From Flagellimonas maritima (GTDB lineage Bacteria > Bacteroidota > Bacteroidia > Flavobacteriales > Flavobacteriaceae), in assembly GCF_003269425.1 (NCBI RefSeq), contig NZ_CP030104.1, positions 3,133,001-3,197,000 on the forward strand: a stretch of 64,000 nt of DNA, in the 5' to 3' direction. This document shows positions 17,261-27,485 of this stretch, in pieces; positions within the stretch are counted from its first letter, which is position 1, and each line of letters opens with the position of its first letter. A program made the translations under genes and the position numbers. Below the pieces are notes generated by a model that made no database searches, had not been told where the DNA came from, and was given only the letters and a program-made list of their open reading frames with translations.

Positions 17261-19627
17261 ATGGAAAACAATTCGTCTAAAGGAATTGATTTAAAAAGCT
17301 TATTAAGCAATTATACAAAACAATGGAAATGGTTTATACTCTCTTTGTTTATAACCTTAGGAATTGCTTTTATGATTATAAGATATTCAACGCCTCAATA
17401 TTCTGCACAAGCAAAGGTACAAATACTTGACAGCCAAAGCTCAACTCCTGAGCTTAGTGTATTTCAAGATTTAGATGTATTTGCCGGTAGTTCCAATCCA
17501 GTAGAGGATGAGATACAAACGGTAAAATCAAGATCTAACTTCATTGAAATAGTTAAATCACTTAAATTGAATGTCAAAATAGTTCTTTTAGGCAATTTAT
17601 TGGATTCTGAAATTTATGGGGTTACGCCATTTAATCTTAATTTCATAGAACCGGATTCTGTAATACATAATTCAAATGCACAATTCTATATAACTATTAA
17701 TTCAGAAAACTCGTTATCATTCTCAGATAGTGAGGAAGGACCTGATCGGGCATTTTCATTTGGAAAAAAAATAAACACCAAGCTTGGGGGACTAGTAATT
17801 ACCCCTAACTTGGAACGGATAGACGACTATATAGGAAGAAAATTTAGAATAAGCATAACTCCAATTCATTATGTAGCCCAGGATTATCTAAAAAGAATTA
17901 ATATTTTTCCTGCGGAAAATGCTTCTACTATAATTGATATTACATTACAAGATAACATTCAGCAGAAAGCACAGGATATAATTAATAGTTTAATATTTCT
18001 ATATAATCAAAACGCTGTAGAGGATAAAAGGACAATAGCTAATAGGACATCGGATTTTATAAACAATAGAATTACGGATATTTCTTCCAGTCTTTCAAAT
18101 GTAGACCAGTCGGCAGAGGATTTTAAAACGGATAGGGGCCTTACCGATATTGCTTCAGAATCCAATATAAACTTGACCGTTGGTGCTACAAACCAACAGG
18201 AATTGCAAAATACGAATACGCAGCTCAATATTGCCTCCTCTATGAAAGATATTGTGGACAATCAGCAGGGTTATGAGGTATTACCGTCCAATATTGGATT
18301 ATCTGACCCAACAATTGGTAATATATCAGCCAAGTACAACGAGTTGGTTCTTGAGCGCAAACGCTTACTAAAAAGTTCCAACGAGAAAAATCCAATCATT
18401 GTAAATTTAGATGAACAGCTGGATGGATTAAAACGAAATATGCAATCCAGTCTTAGTAGTATGACCAATAATTTGGGATTGCAATTGAATAATCTCAATG
18501 TTCGAAGATCTCAGATTAATTCTAGAATTTATTCCGCACCGGGCAATGAGCGTGCTTTAAGGGATATCACCAGAAAACAGCAGACAACAGAACAATTATA
18601 CCTTTATTTGCTCCAAAAACGTGAAGAATCACAAATTGCATTTGCTTCAGCAGCTCCTAAATCCAGAGTTATAGATAGTGCATACAGCGAAAGTTCCGCG
18701 CCTGTATCTCCAGAAAAAAGTATAATTTATTCTGTAGCTTTTTTAGTCGGTCTTTTTGTTCCTTTTGTAGTTATTTATGCTGGGGAATTATTGGATGATA
18801 AGGTCCATAATAAATTGGATGTAGAGAAATTGGTAGGTGATGTACCCGTCCTTGCAGAGCTACCGAAATTGTCCAAAAAAGAAAATAAGTTGATATACAA
18901 TAAGGATAGGTCTGTATTGGCAGAATCTTTACGCATTCTGAGAACCAACTTGGATTATATAATCGCTTCAAACAAAAAAATTGATAAAAAGAACTTGATT
19001 TTTGTCACATCAAGTATATCCGGTGAAGGTAAAACCTTTCTTTCTTCCAATTTATCCATGGTACTCGCCAGTACAAATAAAAAGGTGCTTTTAATCGGTG
19101 CTGATATAAGAAATCCAAAATTATACAAATTTTTCTCTGGTGTTGAATCAGATGCAATTAACAAACCTAGAAGGATTAAAGAAGTTGGTCTCACCGAATA
19201 TCTTATTAACGATGAACTCACCTCTAAGGATGTAATTACTCCTATGCTTGTACATGAAAATACCATAGACATTATTTATTCAGGTAAAATACCACCAAAT
19301 CCTGCAGAACTCCTTATGAGCGATCGTGTCGGCAAACTCTTGGACGAGGTATCAAAAATTTACGATTACGTGATTGTGGATACTGCACCATTAATGGTAG
19401 TTACCGATACTTTATTGATAAGTGAGCATGCAAGCCAGATTATTTATGTAACTAAAGCAGGTGTTACAGAGAATAGAGTATTGGAATTTCCATTAAAGCT
19501 CAAAAATGAAGGAAAGCTTAATAATCTTTCATTCGTAGTTAATAATGTAAAAGCTTCTGATCTGGGTTATGGGGGCAAGTATGGGTACGGGTACAGTAAA
19601 CAACTTAAAAAATGGTGGAAATTTTAA
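17261..19627 (+). CDS. Wzc-type chain-length regulator and BY-kinase
   Basis: 788 residues. An N-terminal Wzz domain (first membrane helix about residues 20-40), a long coiled-coil periplasmic region, a second helix near 490-510, and a cytoplasmic tyrosine-kinase domain. The kinase has Walker A SGEGKT near 586-591, Walker A' LLIGADIRNP and Walker B YVIVDTAP. A short Gly/Tyr cluster close to the C-terminus (GYGGKYGYGYS) supplies autophosphorylation sites. It controls polymer length and export through cycles of phosphorylation. The PHP-type phosphatase that would reverse this is encoded convergently 54 nt downstream. Confidence 0.93.
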   Translation: MENNSSKGIDLKSLLSNYTKQWKWFILSLFITLGIAFMIIRYSTPQYSAQAKVQILDSQSSTPELSVFQDLDVFAGSSNPVEDEIQTVKSRSNFIEIVKSLKLNVKIVLLGNLLDSEIYGVTPFNLNFIEPDSVIHNSNAQFYITINSENSLSFSDSEEGPDRAFSFGKKINTKLGGLVITPNLERIDDYIGRKFRISITPIHYVAQDYLKRINIFPAENASTIIDITLQDNIQQKAQDIINSLIFLYNQNAVEDKRTIANRTSDFINNRITDISSSLSNVDQSAEDFKTDRGLTDIASESNINLTVGATNQQELQNTNTQLNIASSMKDIVDNQQGYEVLPSNIGLSDPTIGNISAKYNELVLERKRLLKSSNEKNPIIVNLDEQLDGLKRNMQSSLSSMTNNLGLQLNNLNVRRSQINSRIYSAPGNERALRDITRKQQTTEQLYLYLLQKREESQIAFASAAPKSRVIDSAYSESSAPVSPEKSIIYSVAFLVGLFVPFVVIYAGELLDDKVHNKLDVEKLVGDVPVLAELPKLSKKENKLIYNKDRSVLAESLRILRTNLDYIIASNKKIDKKNLIFVTSSISGEGKTFLSSNLSMVLASTNKKVLLIGADIRNPKLYKFFSGVESDAINKPRRIKEVGLTEYLINDELTSKDVITPMLVHENTIDIIYSGKIPPNPAELLMSDRVGKLLDEVSKIYDYVIVDTAPLMVVTDTLLISEHASQIIYVTKAGVTENRVLEFPLKLKNEGKLNNLSFVVNNVKASDLGYGGKYGYGYSKQLKKWWKF

Positions 19628-19681
19628 AAGTATTCATAACACTATGAACAAAAGACCAATGCTATTGTAAAAATTATGTTA

Positions 19682-20425
19682 TTAAGCAAATGTGATTATC
19701 GTATTGTTTATTAAATGTAAAATAGTATCAAGTCTTTTCTTGTCCAGATTTATTGATTTTATATATTCCAGATGTTTAAGGTTATGGACATCGCTGGAGA
19801 TAAAATCGTAAAGGCCTTCATCCAAAAGCTTAAGCGCCGTTTTTTTAATTTGCTTCCCATAATAATTACTCAAAGACAACATATTTAACTGAAAAAATAT
19901 ATTGGCATTCTTTTTATAATCGTAATACCTATCCATTTTTTTGTGCAGGTAGGCATAGCGCTCTGGATGTGCCAAAACAGGATGAATTCCCTTTGATTTT
20001 GTCTTTTCTATTGAAGTTTCAAAATTGATGGGTGGTTGCAGATAGGACATTTCAACAAGTAAAAAATCTTTTTTCAGTCTCATTGTATTGCCCTCTTCGA
20101 GAATTTTCTCAAAATTATCGTCAATCATATGTTCCGCAGCGGTATCAATTGATATTTCATCCAAATTTTGATGCAACAATTCCTTTTTTAAAAGTGTATA
20201 TGATTTCTCAATGCTTACAGGGGTGTTCGGATAATAGTGATGCATAATATGGGGGGTACAGATAAAATTTGTGACCCCAAATCCTGAAAATCCTTTAATT
20301 AATTTTATTGAATCCTCAACATTTTTAGCCCCATCATCAATACCTGGGAGAATATGATTGTGCATATCCACTAGACCATGAATGTGGTCTACCAAAAAAA
20401 TTTTTTTATGGAAAAAACTGAACAT
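19682..20425 (-). CDS. CpsB/YwqE-type PHP-family protein-tyrosine phosphatase
   Basis: 247 residues. PHP-domain metal ligands are visible at the N-terminus (MHNHILPGIDDGAKN, residues 21-35), followed by CTPHIMHHYYPN, LVEMSY and VLAHPERYAYL, and SSDVHNL near the C-terminus. Proteins of this group dephosphorylate the tyrosine tail of Wzc/CpsD kinases and need Mn or a similar metal. Its position tail-to-tail with the Wzc-like gene supports that role. Cytoplasmic, no signal peptide. Confidence 0.9.
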   Translation of the reverse strand: MFSFFHKKIFLVDHIHGLVDMHNHILPGIDDGAKNVEDSIKLIKGFSGFGVTNFICTPHIMHHYYPNTPVSIEKSYTLLKKELLHQNLDEISIDTAAEHMIDDNFEKILEEGNTMRLKKDFLLVEMSYLQPPINFETSIEKTKSKGIHPVLAHPERYAYLHKKMDRYYDYKKNANIFFQLNMLSLSNYYGKQIKKTALKLLDEGLYDFISSDVHNLKHLEYIKSINLDKKRLDTILHLINNTIITFA

Positions 20426-20474
20426 ATTAAATGTTTGGTTTGCAAAGATATGCCATAGCGTTCTTTGAGAATAC

Positions 20475-21044
20475 TTAAGATTTTATTTTGATTTTTTTAA
20501 AGAGGTTTGCAAAGAGCCCGCCAAAAAATATACCTAAAACAATTCCTGTTAAAACATCAAGTGGAAAATGAACGCCCAGATAGATACGGCTATAACTAAC
20601 CAATAGCGCCCATGTAATTAAGAAAAATCCCATCCATTTATTTTTTTTCATAAAAATTACACTAAAAAAGCTGGCTAAAGCAAATGAATTTGCTGCATGC
20701 GCCGAAAAAAAACCAAACCTCCCACCACAATGATTATTCACTAATCGAACTACACTATTGATATCTTCATCATGGCAAGGTCTTAATCTACCAATACCGC
20801 TTTTAAAAAATATAGATAATTGCTCCGTACAAATAAGGGCCAGTGCTATTGCAGCTATCATCACTGCCATCTTTTTCAATCCAAAAGCTCTGAAGGAACA
20901 AAAGAGTACAAAGGCATAAATTGGAATTGTAATAAGACTCAGGGTACGGGAAAGATATGCCCAAAAACCGTCCCAGAAAGGTCTCCCCAATCCGTTTAAG
21001 AACAAAAAAAGTTCTTTATCGATTCTTATAATTTCTTCAAGCAT
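20475..21044 (-). CDS. PAP2-family membrane phosphatase (undecaprenyl-diphosphate phosphatase-like)
   Basis: 189 residues from ATG at 21044; an upstream GTG would add ten residues, but the ATG gives the usual MLEEIIRIDKELFLFLN start. About five membrane helices carry the three acid-phosphatase motifs: K-SGIGRLRP, SAHAANS (in place of PSGH, with the His kept) and SRIYLGVHFPLDV. It probably dephosphorylates a lipid phosphate such as undecaprenyl diphosphate, recycling carrier for the neighbouring polysaccharide pathway. Substrate not provable here. It lies 49 nt upstream of the CpsB-like gene on the same strand. Confidence 0.85.
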   Translation of the reverse strand: MLEEIIRIDKELFLFLNGLGRPFWDGFWAYLSRTLSLITIPIYAFVLFCSFRAFGLKKMAVMIAAIALALICTEQLSIFFKSGIGRLRPCHDEDINSVVRLVNNHCGGRFGFFSAHAANSFALASFFSVIFMKKNKWMGFFLITWALLVSYSRIYLGVHFPLDVLTGIVLGIFFGGLFANLFKKIKIKS

Positions 21045-21131
21045 AATCCCATATTGATTATGTATTATTTTCACTCCGAAAACGAAAACAAAAGTATCAT
21101 CTTTAATATAATCAACAGAAAAATGGCATTA

Positions 21132-21998
21132 CTAAAAATGTGCCGTAAACCCTATTTGGCCAGGTCCAAAATTCATGCTCCAACTGACCTTTTTTAATTG
21201 GTCATTGTATTTCTCATTATAGCGCTTATCAAGGTAGCGGTCTATGGATTCTACCGTAAAAATACTTATGGCAACTCCCAATGCAACATCGGTAAGCCAA
21301 TGTTGTCCATCCCATAGTCTTGATACGCCGGGCACAAGACCAACAACATAAATACCCGTCTTAAGCCAGGGATCCTTGAATTGCTTAGCAATCGCATATG
21401 CATTTGTGAAAGCCAATATGGCATGCCCTGAAGGAAATGAATGAAAATTTCTGCTTGGATTAAAGGGATCAAAAGTATCTTTACCTTTTCCGCTAACGGG
21501 GCGTGCCCTCCCAACAAAAGATTTGGTCACTTGTTGTAGAAAGCCAGCTGAAGAAGCTGAAGCGAGCAAAAGAACACCTGTACGTCTCAGCTTTTCATTT
21601 TTGGTAAACAATCCCGTCAGATAAACACCACTGGTAAGTATATAGTTATTTTCGGGTTTGCCAATTTCAGAACCGTACTTACGAATAAAAAGTGGAATTC
21701 CCTCTTTTTGATTTCTTGCAAATTCAGAAGTTTGCTCATCAAACAAATAAAGTAAGCCCGTCCCGGCCGAAACTGCTCCAAATGTTTTCCATTGTTCACC
21801 TTTCCAATGCAATGGTCTGGAATATGAGTATCCTATACCTCCAAAAACGCTTTCTATATCGTGTTTGAATAGCTGCCAGGTAGTTTTCTTAAATGAATCC
21901 AAACCATTTTTCTCTTGTCCATGAATTTGAAGCGAAAAAAAAATGATGAAAAAAACCAAAAATGAATTTTTAACAATAATAGAAAGGCTTGAAATCAA
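21132..21998 (-). CDS. Secreted/outer-membrane-associated PAP2-family phosphatase
   Basis: 288 residues. No in-frame ATG precedes the signal peptide, so the start is TTG at 21998. A hydrophobic signal segment ends near LQIHGQ. The PAP2 motifs are all present: KSFVGRARP, PSGHA and SRLWDGQHWLTD. The C-terminus ends GFTAHF in an aromatic residue, and the surrounding YSRPLHWKGEQWK and MNFGPGQIGFTAHF segments look more like a periplasmic/outer-membrane version than the plain inner-membrane enzyme encoded next door. Lipid-A or lipid-carrier phosphate removal are both possible. Confidence 0.82.
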   Translation of the reverse strand: MISSLSIIVKNSFLVFFIIFFSLQIHGQEKNGLDSFKKTTWQLFKHDIESVFGGIGYSYSRPLHWKGEQWKTFGAVSAGTGLLYLFDEQTSEFARNQKEGIPLFIRKYGSEIGKPENNYILTSGVYLTGLFTKNEKLRRTGVLLLASASSAGFLQQVTKSFVGRARPVSGKGKDTFDPFNPSRNFHSFPSGHAILAFTNAYAIAKQFKDPWLKTGIYVVGLVPGVSRLWDGQHWLTDVALGVAISIFTVESIDRYLDKRYNEKYNDQLKKVSWSMNFGPGQIGFTAHF

Positions 21999-22416
21999 TG
22001 TTTATTTTTTAATTGACAAATATAATTGACTTCACATATTTTTATCTGGAAAATACACTTAAACTTCTTGCTATAATTTGAAAATTGCAGATTTTGTGCT
22101 CACCTAAAAAATCTTAAGTTTTCTAGTGGGCTATAAAAACAAGAGATGAAAATTTAACCAAAGAGAGGCAGTCTGTAAATAAATGGGAAAAATATATGAG
22201 TCCTTATATGTTTGGGTAAAAAAGAACTTGCACGTGATGTATTATTCGTATAAAAACAACCTTATATGAACATCAACATACATTTACGTTAAATTATCAA
22301 GCTTGATAACAAGACCATATCTGTAAAGCGCATGTATGCTTTACTATTTATTTTTTCTATGTGTATTCACCAAAAAAATGTATGCTTGTTAATTAATTCA
22401 ATATCTTTAAAATAAT
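21999..22416. other. Intergenic gap with a 16-bp palindrome
   Basis: About 418 nt between divergent genes. A perfect 16-bp palindrome (22294-22309, centre AAGCTT) and a 10-bp direct repeat ATGTATGCTT (22332-22341 and 22378-22387) lie upstream of the MscS-like gene and could be regulatory. A short open stretch around 22107-22173 has coding-like residues but no start. Confidence 0.35.
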
Positions 22417-23214
22417 ATGATGCAAGAAATCAATATAATTTTAAGCAAATTAAAGAATCATTTTTTAGAGCTTGCCCCAAACATTATTATTTCACTCTTG
22501 GTTTTGGGCAGTGGGTATTTAATTGCACGATTGGTCAAATATATTGTAATTCGATTTGTTAATTATATAGCGGTTATTGTAAGCCGCAGATTTAAGACTG
22601 TTAATTTTAAACAAGCAGGTTCTTTCATAGGCGTAGCTTTCTTCTGGCTCATTATTTTTTCAAGTATTCTCTTGATTACCGATATTTTAGGACTGACAGT
22701 TTTGACAAATTGGCTGGAAAGCGTAATTAAGTATGTTCCAAATTTACTTGCGGCCATCCTCATTATTTTTGCCTCAATCATTATCGGAAACCTTTTATCC
22801 GATCTCATAATATCCGTTAGCAAGCGTTTAGGGTTGGAATATGGTACTACCTTGGGGAGAATTGCAAGATTCTTACTCCTTGCCATGGCAATCGTTATTG
22901 CCATGGATCAAATCGGGATTGAAATATCTTTTCTAGTTAATATTATTGATATTGTCTTGGCCGCTCTTCTATTTGGAGCTGCTTTGGCATTTGGTTTAGG
23001 TGCGAGGACCTCAATAAGCAATATTTTAGCGTCTTTCTATGTTCGTAAGAGATATAAAGAGGGAGATGAAGTACAAATTGGAGAAATAAAAGGTACAATC
23101 GTAAAAATCGATGCTACAAGCGTTATTCTCGATAGTGAAATAGGGCAAGCGACCGTACCTGCAAAAAATTTCAATGAAACCAAATCCTTTTTAATAACAA
23201 AAGTTGATCAATGA
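22417..23214 (+). CDS. MscS-family small-conductance mechanosensitive channel
   Basis: 265 residues. Conserved TM-helix repeats (VPNLLAAILIIFASIIIGN) and four to five membrane segments are followed by the pore-lining helix GAALAFGLGARTSISNILA and a short beta domain (GDEVQIGEIKGTIVKIDATSVIL). That order is typical of small MscS-like channels in Bacteroidota. It should gate ion flow on membrane tension at the inner membrane. Its stop overlaps the next start by 4 nt (ATGA), so it is translationally coupled to the MgtE-like pair, which suggests a joint role in ion or osmotic homeostasis. Confidence 0.88.
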   Translation: MMQEINIILSKLKNHFLELAPNIIISLLVLGSGYLIARLVKYIVIRFVNYIAVIVSRRFKTVNFKQAGSFIGVAFFWLIIFSSILLITDILGLTVLTNWLESVIKYVPNLLAAILIIFASIIIGNLLSDLIISVSKRLGLEYGTTLGRIARFLLLAMAIVIAMDQIGIEISFLVNIIDIVLAALLFGAALAFGLGARTSISNILASFYVRKRYKEGDEVQIGEIKGTIVKIDATSVILDSEIGQATVPAKNFNETKSFLITKVDQ

Positions 23215-24023
23215 ATCCGAACCAGATTGTCTTAGAAGATTTTATAAAGAATCATCCATCTGCCGCAGCTCGAACATTGGATATGTTGGATGAATCGGAG
23301 GTAGCGGAATTCATTCAAGAATTGCCCGTTGAGCAAAGTGTACAATTACTCAACTTAATGAAGGTGGACAAAGTAGCTAAATGCATTGTTATGTTACCAC
23401 CACAGCTTACTAAAAGATTGATTGAGGATACCAGCGACTCCATGGCTGAATCCTTGTGCAGGCATTTTGAGGAACCGTTCCGTAAAAATCTATTGGATGC
23501 TATGTCCCCTAAAAAATCTACAATTATTAAACTGAAATTAGAGCAGATTCCCAATACTGTTGGAACGTTAATGGTCCCTGCCGTTGGAGCCGATAAAAAA
23601 ACGACCGTTGCTGATGCTATTGAACAGATACGGAGAAACGAGGGAGATTTGGAGTCCAACCTATATGTTGTGGATTTGGAAGGCGTTTTGAAAGGCGTGG
23701 TAAGACTAAAACAACTTTTGCTCGCAGATAAGAACAGTAAACTTGAAGAATTAAATATAAGACCAACACCAAATTTTTTTACAGATACCCCCATAAAAAA
23801 AATTTTCAACCATAATGCTTGGTATGAAAATCGACATGTTCCAGTTATCAATAGATCAAAAAAACTTCTTGGAACGCTTTCGTATAAAGCGATAATGAAT
23901 ATTAGATCAAAGGACACCGATAATTCAACCAGGGGAATCCTGCAAACGGGCAGTGCCCTTGGCGAATTGTATTTAATAGGACTTACAGGCTTGCTGCAAA
24001 GTGCAGGTAAACAATCATCATAA
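23211..24023 (+). CDS. MgtE N-domain plus CBS-pair protein without membrane domain
   Basis: 270 residues, soluble. Residues about 5-130 resemble the MgtE intracellular N-domain (superhelix with EFIQELPVEQSVQLL and CIVMLPPQLTKRL), followed by a CBS pair (PNTVGTLMVPAV, VVDLEGVLKGVVRLKQLL, HVPVINRSKKLLG). The five-helix channel domain of MgtE is absent, and the gene ends with a proper stop, so this looks like a regulatory paralogue rather than a truncation. It could sense cytoplasmic Mg or nucleotides and act on the MscS-like channel (4-nt overlap upstream) or on the full MgtE encoded 10 nt downstream; that partnership is inference. Confidence 0.8.
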   Translation: MNPNQIVLEDFIKNHPSAAARTLDMLDESEVAEFIQELPVEQSVQLLNLMKVDKVAKCIVMLPPQLTKRLIEDTSDSMAESLCRHFEEPFRKNLLDAMSPKKSTIIKLKLEQIPNTVGTLMVPAVGADKKTTVADAIEQIRRNEGDLESNLYVVDLEGVLKGVVRLKQLLLADKNSKLEELNIRPTPNFFTDTPIKKIFNHNAWYENRHVPVINRSKKLLGTLSYKAIMNIRSKDTDNSTRGILQTGSALGELYLIGLTGLLQSAGKQSS

Positions 24024-24033
24024 AAAAATTTAA

Positions 24034-25347
24034 ATGATACCAAAAGCTGAAACAGTTGAAAATGCGCTACGCATTGAATATTTTACCAAATATCCAAGAG
24101 ATGCGGCACATACATTGGAATCAGTACCTCAACATGCAATACTGGAATACTTAAAAGATTTACCCTTCGATACTGCACGGGCTATTTTGTTCAACCTTAA
24201 TCCCGATACGATTACCGATTTAATCTCAATGATGGACGAATCCCTTTTTATTGGATTGTTCGCCAATGTAAATACACATTTGGGCGCTCGATTACTTTCT
24301 AGGCTCAACAAGGAAGAAGTTGATAAAAAACTTGGCCTATTGCCAAATTTGGTTTCAAGGGAAATAAAGGACTTTTTAAATTATCGACCAGATACCGCGG
24401 GACATCTCATGGAAACATCGGTTATCACTTTTTTCAGTATGGATACCGTCGAAGATGTGCTACGAAGAATCCGCAAACTTGGCGACCGTAAAATCGCCGT
24501 TGTCTATATAATTGATAACGAAGGAATTTTGTTGGGAAAAGTTCCCGTGCAACTGATCGCTATTTCCGAACCCACTAAAATATTGATTGACCTAATGGAA
24601 CGGGCCCCTTCTATTAATGCCATGGCCTCAAGGGAAGAAGTATTAAAAGTTATGGATAAAGAAGACATTTTACAGATTCCCGTCATAGATATCCATAATA
24701 ATCTTTTAGGTGTAATTAGGAACGATACTTTAATAAGTGAAACTAAAAAAGAAATTACTGAAGACTTACAGGCAATGTTCGGTGCTGGTAGGGAAGAACA
24801 GGCAATGTCCAAGATTTCCTTTGCGGTACGCAAACGGCTTCCTTGGTTACAAGTCAACCTTGCGACTGCATTTTTAGCTTCCATGGTGGTCGGACTTTTT
24901 GAAGATACCATTGCAAAAATTACAATATTGGCCATCTTTTTACCAGTGGTCGCAGGTCAGTCAGGTAACACGGGATCACAGGCTTTGGCAGTAACCATGC
25001 GTGGGCTCGCATTAAAGGAAATTAGAATATCACAATGGTTTAAAGTAGCCAGAAAAGAAATTATGGTCGGATTTATAAATGGAGTTGCTGTTGCGCTGAC
25101 CACAGGTATCATTGTTTACTTTTGGGCATCCTCAACTGGAATTGCAATAGTAATAGGAATCTCCATGATAGTATCCATGGTCATAGCAGGTTTTGCTGGC
25201 GCCATAATTCCCATAGGGCTAAAAGCAATAGGACAGGACCCGGCCACCTCATCTTCCATAATCCTTACAACTGTTACGGATATCTGTGGTTTTCTTAGCT
25301 TTTTGGGATTGGCAACGGCTTTATCTTCTATTTTGGGAATTGTCTAA
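24034..25347 (+). CDS. mgtE: MgtE-family magnesium transporter
   Basis: 437 residues. N-domain (residues about 5-120), CBS pair (DTAGHLMETSVITFFSMD; IPVIDIHNNLLGVIRND) and a C-terminal five-helix channel domain from about residue 265. The signature PVVAGQSGNTGSQALAVTMR and a terminal TDICGFLSFLGLA, with the Asp that binds Mg in the pore, are both present. It mediates Mg-gated Mg2+ influx at the inner membrane. It is the last gene of the MscS / MgtE-N-CBS / MgtE run. Length is normal for the family. Confidence 0.93.
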   Translation: MIPKAETVENALRIEYFTKYPRDAAHTLESVPQHAILEYLKDLPFDTARAILFNLNPDTITDLISMMDESLFIGLFANVNTHLGARLLSRLNKEEVDKKLGLLPNLVSREIKDFLNYRPDTAGHLMETSVITFFSMDTVEDVLRRIRKLGDRKIAVVYIIDNEGILLGKVPVQLIAISEPTKILIDLMERAPSINAMASREEVLKVMDKEDILQIPVIDIHNNLLGVIRNDTLISETKKEITEDLQAMFGAGREEQAMSKISFAVRKRLPWLQVNLATAFLASMVVGLFEDTIAKITILAIFLPVVAGQSGNTGSQALAVTMRGLALKEIRISQWFKVARKEIMVGFINGVAVALTTGIIVYFWASSTGIAIVIGISMIVSMVIAGFAGAIIPIGLKAIGQDPATSSSIILTTVTDICGFLSFLGLATALSSILGIV

Positions 25348-25532
25348 TGTTATATACCATTCGGAAAATTAAAACCAATAGCGAAACATTAAAATAATTT
25401 ATGGGACTTTTAGTTTTATGACTTTACTTATTAACGGTCTTGATATTGATGCATAGTCCATTAGAGTATAATTTTATATATACCAATACCTTTTACTTAA
25501 AGCAATATTGAAGTTAAGTTTTGATAAGGATA

Positions 25533-26510
25533 CTATTGCTTTGAAATATGAAAAATAGCGTCACCTTGATTTACGATGGGCGATTGATTGATACAGATAA
25601 CATAGCCGGGGAATTGAGCTTTTATATTCCTTTCAAAGTATCCGAACGGGTCGGAAATACTTCCAATAATATCTCCTTTGTTCACCTTGCTGCCCAATCG
25701 TATAAAACAATGGAACATACCCGAATATTTGGCACGCACCCAACTAGATTTGGTTATGATTCTGGTATTAAAAACTTTACCCTCTATTGATTCAAGTTCC
25801 TTGCTAAAATCCCTCATGCCCAAATTTTCCATAATTCGTAATGCTCCAACAACTCCTGCATTGGTAACCTTATCGTCAATATGTAAAGACTTTCCTCCTT
25901 CAAACAACAAAACTTTTTTATTAAGCTTTTGAAGAGTGTGCCTAAAAGATTTATCCCGATGTTCAGTTTGGATCACGAAACGTGGTGCGAATATTTTTGC
26001 CAAATTTAAAATCTCATCATCATTTTCACTAATTCGTATTTGGGGAACATTGAAACGTCCATCACCACCAGTATGATAGTCTATACAATAATCGATCAAC
26101 GGTACAATTTCCTTTACGATGTGATAGGCAAATCTACTTGCCAGTGAACCTCTGGGACTTCCTGGAAAAACCCTGTTCAGGTCACGACCATCTGGAAACT
26201 GTCGTTTTTGATTTAAGAACCCGAAAACATTTACAACGGGAATACAAATAACCATTCCGCGTTCAGGCTTATTGAACTTTTTGGATATTAACTTTCGGAC
26301 AATTTCAATACCGTTTATTTCGTTTCCATGTATACCTGCCGTAATCAATAAGGTAGGACCGTCCTTTTTGGCACGTTCCACAATAATGGGCACTTGGATT
26401 TTAGTTCTGGTATGTAACTTCGCAATATCCAGGTTAAGTTGTACTCCTTTTCCGTTGGAAATGGCATGACCGAGAACTTCAATTTTTTCACTCTGCATTA
26501 CGCTCAACAT
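25533..26510 (-). CDS. Succinylglutamate desuccinylase/aspartoacylase-family metalloprotein
   Basis: 325 residues. Zn-carboxypeptidase-like fold with the ligand motif GIHGNE (His61, Glu64), a second His in DYHTGGDG near 149, and DLNRVFPG substrate-binding residues. The C-terminal part forms a beta domain. Members remove acyl or amino-acid groups from small molecules; the substrate here is unknown. The gene overlaps rimK by 23 nt if ATG 26510 is used, or 11 nt with ATG 26498. Because RimK adds glutamates, a deglutamylating or poly-amino-acid-trimming role is an attractive inference, not shown by sequence. Confidence 0.85.
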   Translation of the reverse strand: MLSVMQSEKIEVLGHAISNGKGVQLNLDIAKLHTRTKIQVPIIVERAKKDGPTLLITAGIHGNEINGIEIVRKLISKKFNKPERGMVICIPVVNVFGFLNQKRQFPDGRDLNRVFPGSPRGSLASRFAYHIVKEIVPLIDYCIDYHTGGDGRFNVPQIRISENDDEILNLAKIFAPRFVIQTEHRDKSFRHTLQKLNKKVLLFEGGKSLHIDDKVTNAGVVGALRIMENLGMRDFSKELESIEGKVFNTRIITKSSWVRAKYSGMFHCFIRLGSKVNKGDIIGSISDPFGYFERNIKAQFPGYVICINQSPIVNQGDAIFHISKQ

Positions 26511-27363
26511 ATTTTATGACCATACTGGCAATATCTTTCCCCGTAGCCGATTCGATACCTTCCAGTCCTGGTGAGGAATTTACTTCCAATATCAATGGAC
26601 CTCTTGCCGATTGCAATATATCAACACCTGCAACACCCAGGCCCATAGCTCTTGCAGCCTTAATTGCAGCATTTTCCTCCTCATCACTAAGTTCTATGAT
26701 ATTTGCGGAACCTCCACGGTGCAGGTTAGACCTAAACTCGCCTTCTTTTCCCTGTCGTTTCATTGCCCCTACAACAACACCATCTACAACAAATGCCCTT
26801 AAGTCTGCACCTTTGGCTTCCTTTATAAATTCCTGAACAATTACCCGTGCCTGTAATCCATTAAAGGCCTCAAGAATGGATTCTGCCGAGTTTCGATTGT
26901 CCGCAAGTACCACCCCCAGACCTTGCGTACCTTCCAAAAGCTTTATGACAACGGGCGCACCACCAGCTTTATCAATAATGGCTCCTACATTTTTTGAGTA
27001 GTTGCTGAATACGGTTTTTGGTAGTCCCAATCCTGCTCGCGATAAAATCTGAAGACTTCTCAACTTGTCTCGAGAGCGCACAAGGGCCTGCGACTCGACC
27101 GCGGTAAAAACCTTCATCATTTCAAATTGGCGGACCACGGCAGTTCCATAAAAAGTAATCGATGATCCAATACGCGGAATAACACCATCTACACCCTCTA
27201 TTTCTTCTCCCTTATAAATAAGACCAGGTCTTTTTCGTTCGATGACAAGGTCACATTTAGCATGATCTATAACATGCATTTCATGACCCTTGCCCTTACC
27301 TGCTTCGATAAGACGTTTGGTAGAATAAAGGTTGGCGTTTTGGGAGAGGATGACTATTTTCAT
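26488..27363 (-). CDS. rimK: RimK alpha-L-glutamate ligase
   Basis: 291 residues, full length. An ATP-grasp ligase with the N-terminal [21 protein letters not shown]-binding [26 protein letters not shown] and the Mg-binding [12 protein letters not shown] near the C-terminus. RimK adds glutamate residues to the C-terminus of ribosomal protein S6 and can make poly-alpha-glutamate. It is transcribed first, with the aspartoacylase-like gene overlapping its 3' end, so the two products are probably functionally linked. Cytoplasmic. Confidence 0.92.
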   Translation of the reverse strand: MKIVILSQNANLYSTKRLIEAGKGKGHEMHVIDHAKCDLVIERKRPGLIYKGEEIEGVDGVIPRIGSSITFYGTAVVRQFEMMKVFTAVESQALVRSRDKLRSLQILSRAGLGLPKTVFSNYSKNVGAIIDKAGGAPVVIKLLEGTQGLGVVLADNRNSAESILEAFNGLQARVIVQEFIKEAKGADLRAFVVDGVVVGAMKRQGKEGEFRSNLHRGGSANIIELSDEEENAAIKAARAMGLGVAGVDILQSARGPLILEVNSSPGLEGIESATGKDIASMVIKYVERNAE

Positions 27364-27485
27364 ACTTGTTTTAAGATTTTAGATTAAAAAGAAGAAGTTG
27401 GTATTATCAAGATGATTCTAAATGAAAAAGAATATTCTCTACAACAATCACAAGATACTCATTAATTGACCGCAATCAATAATTT

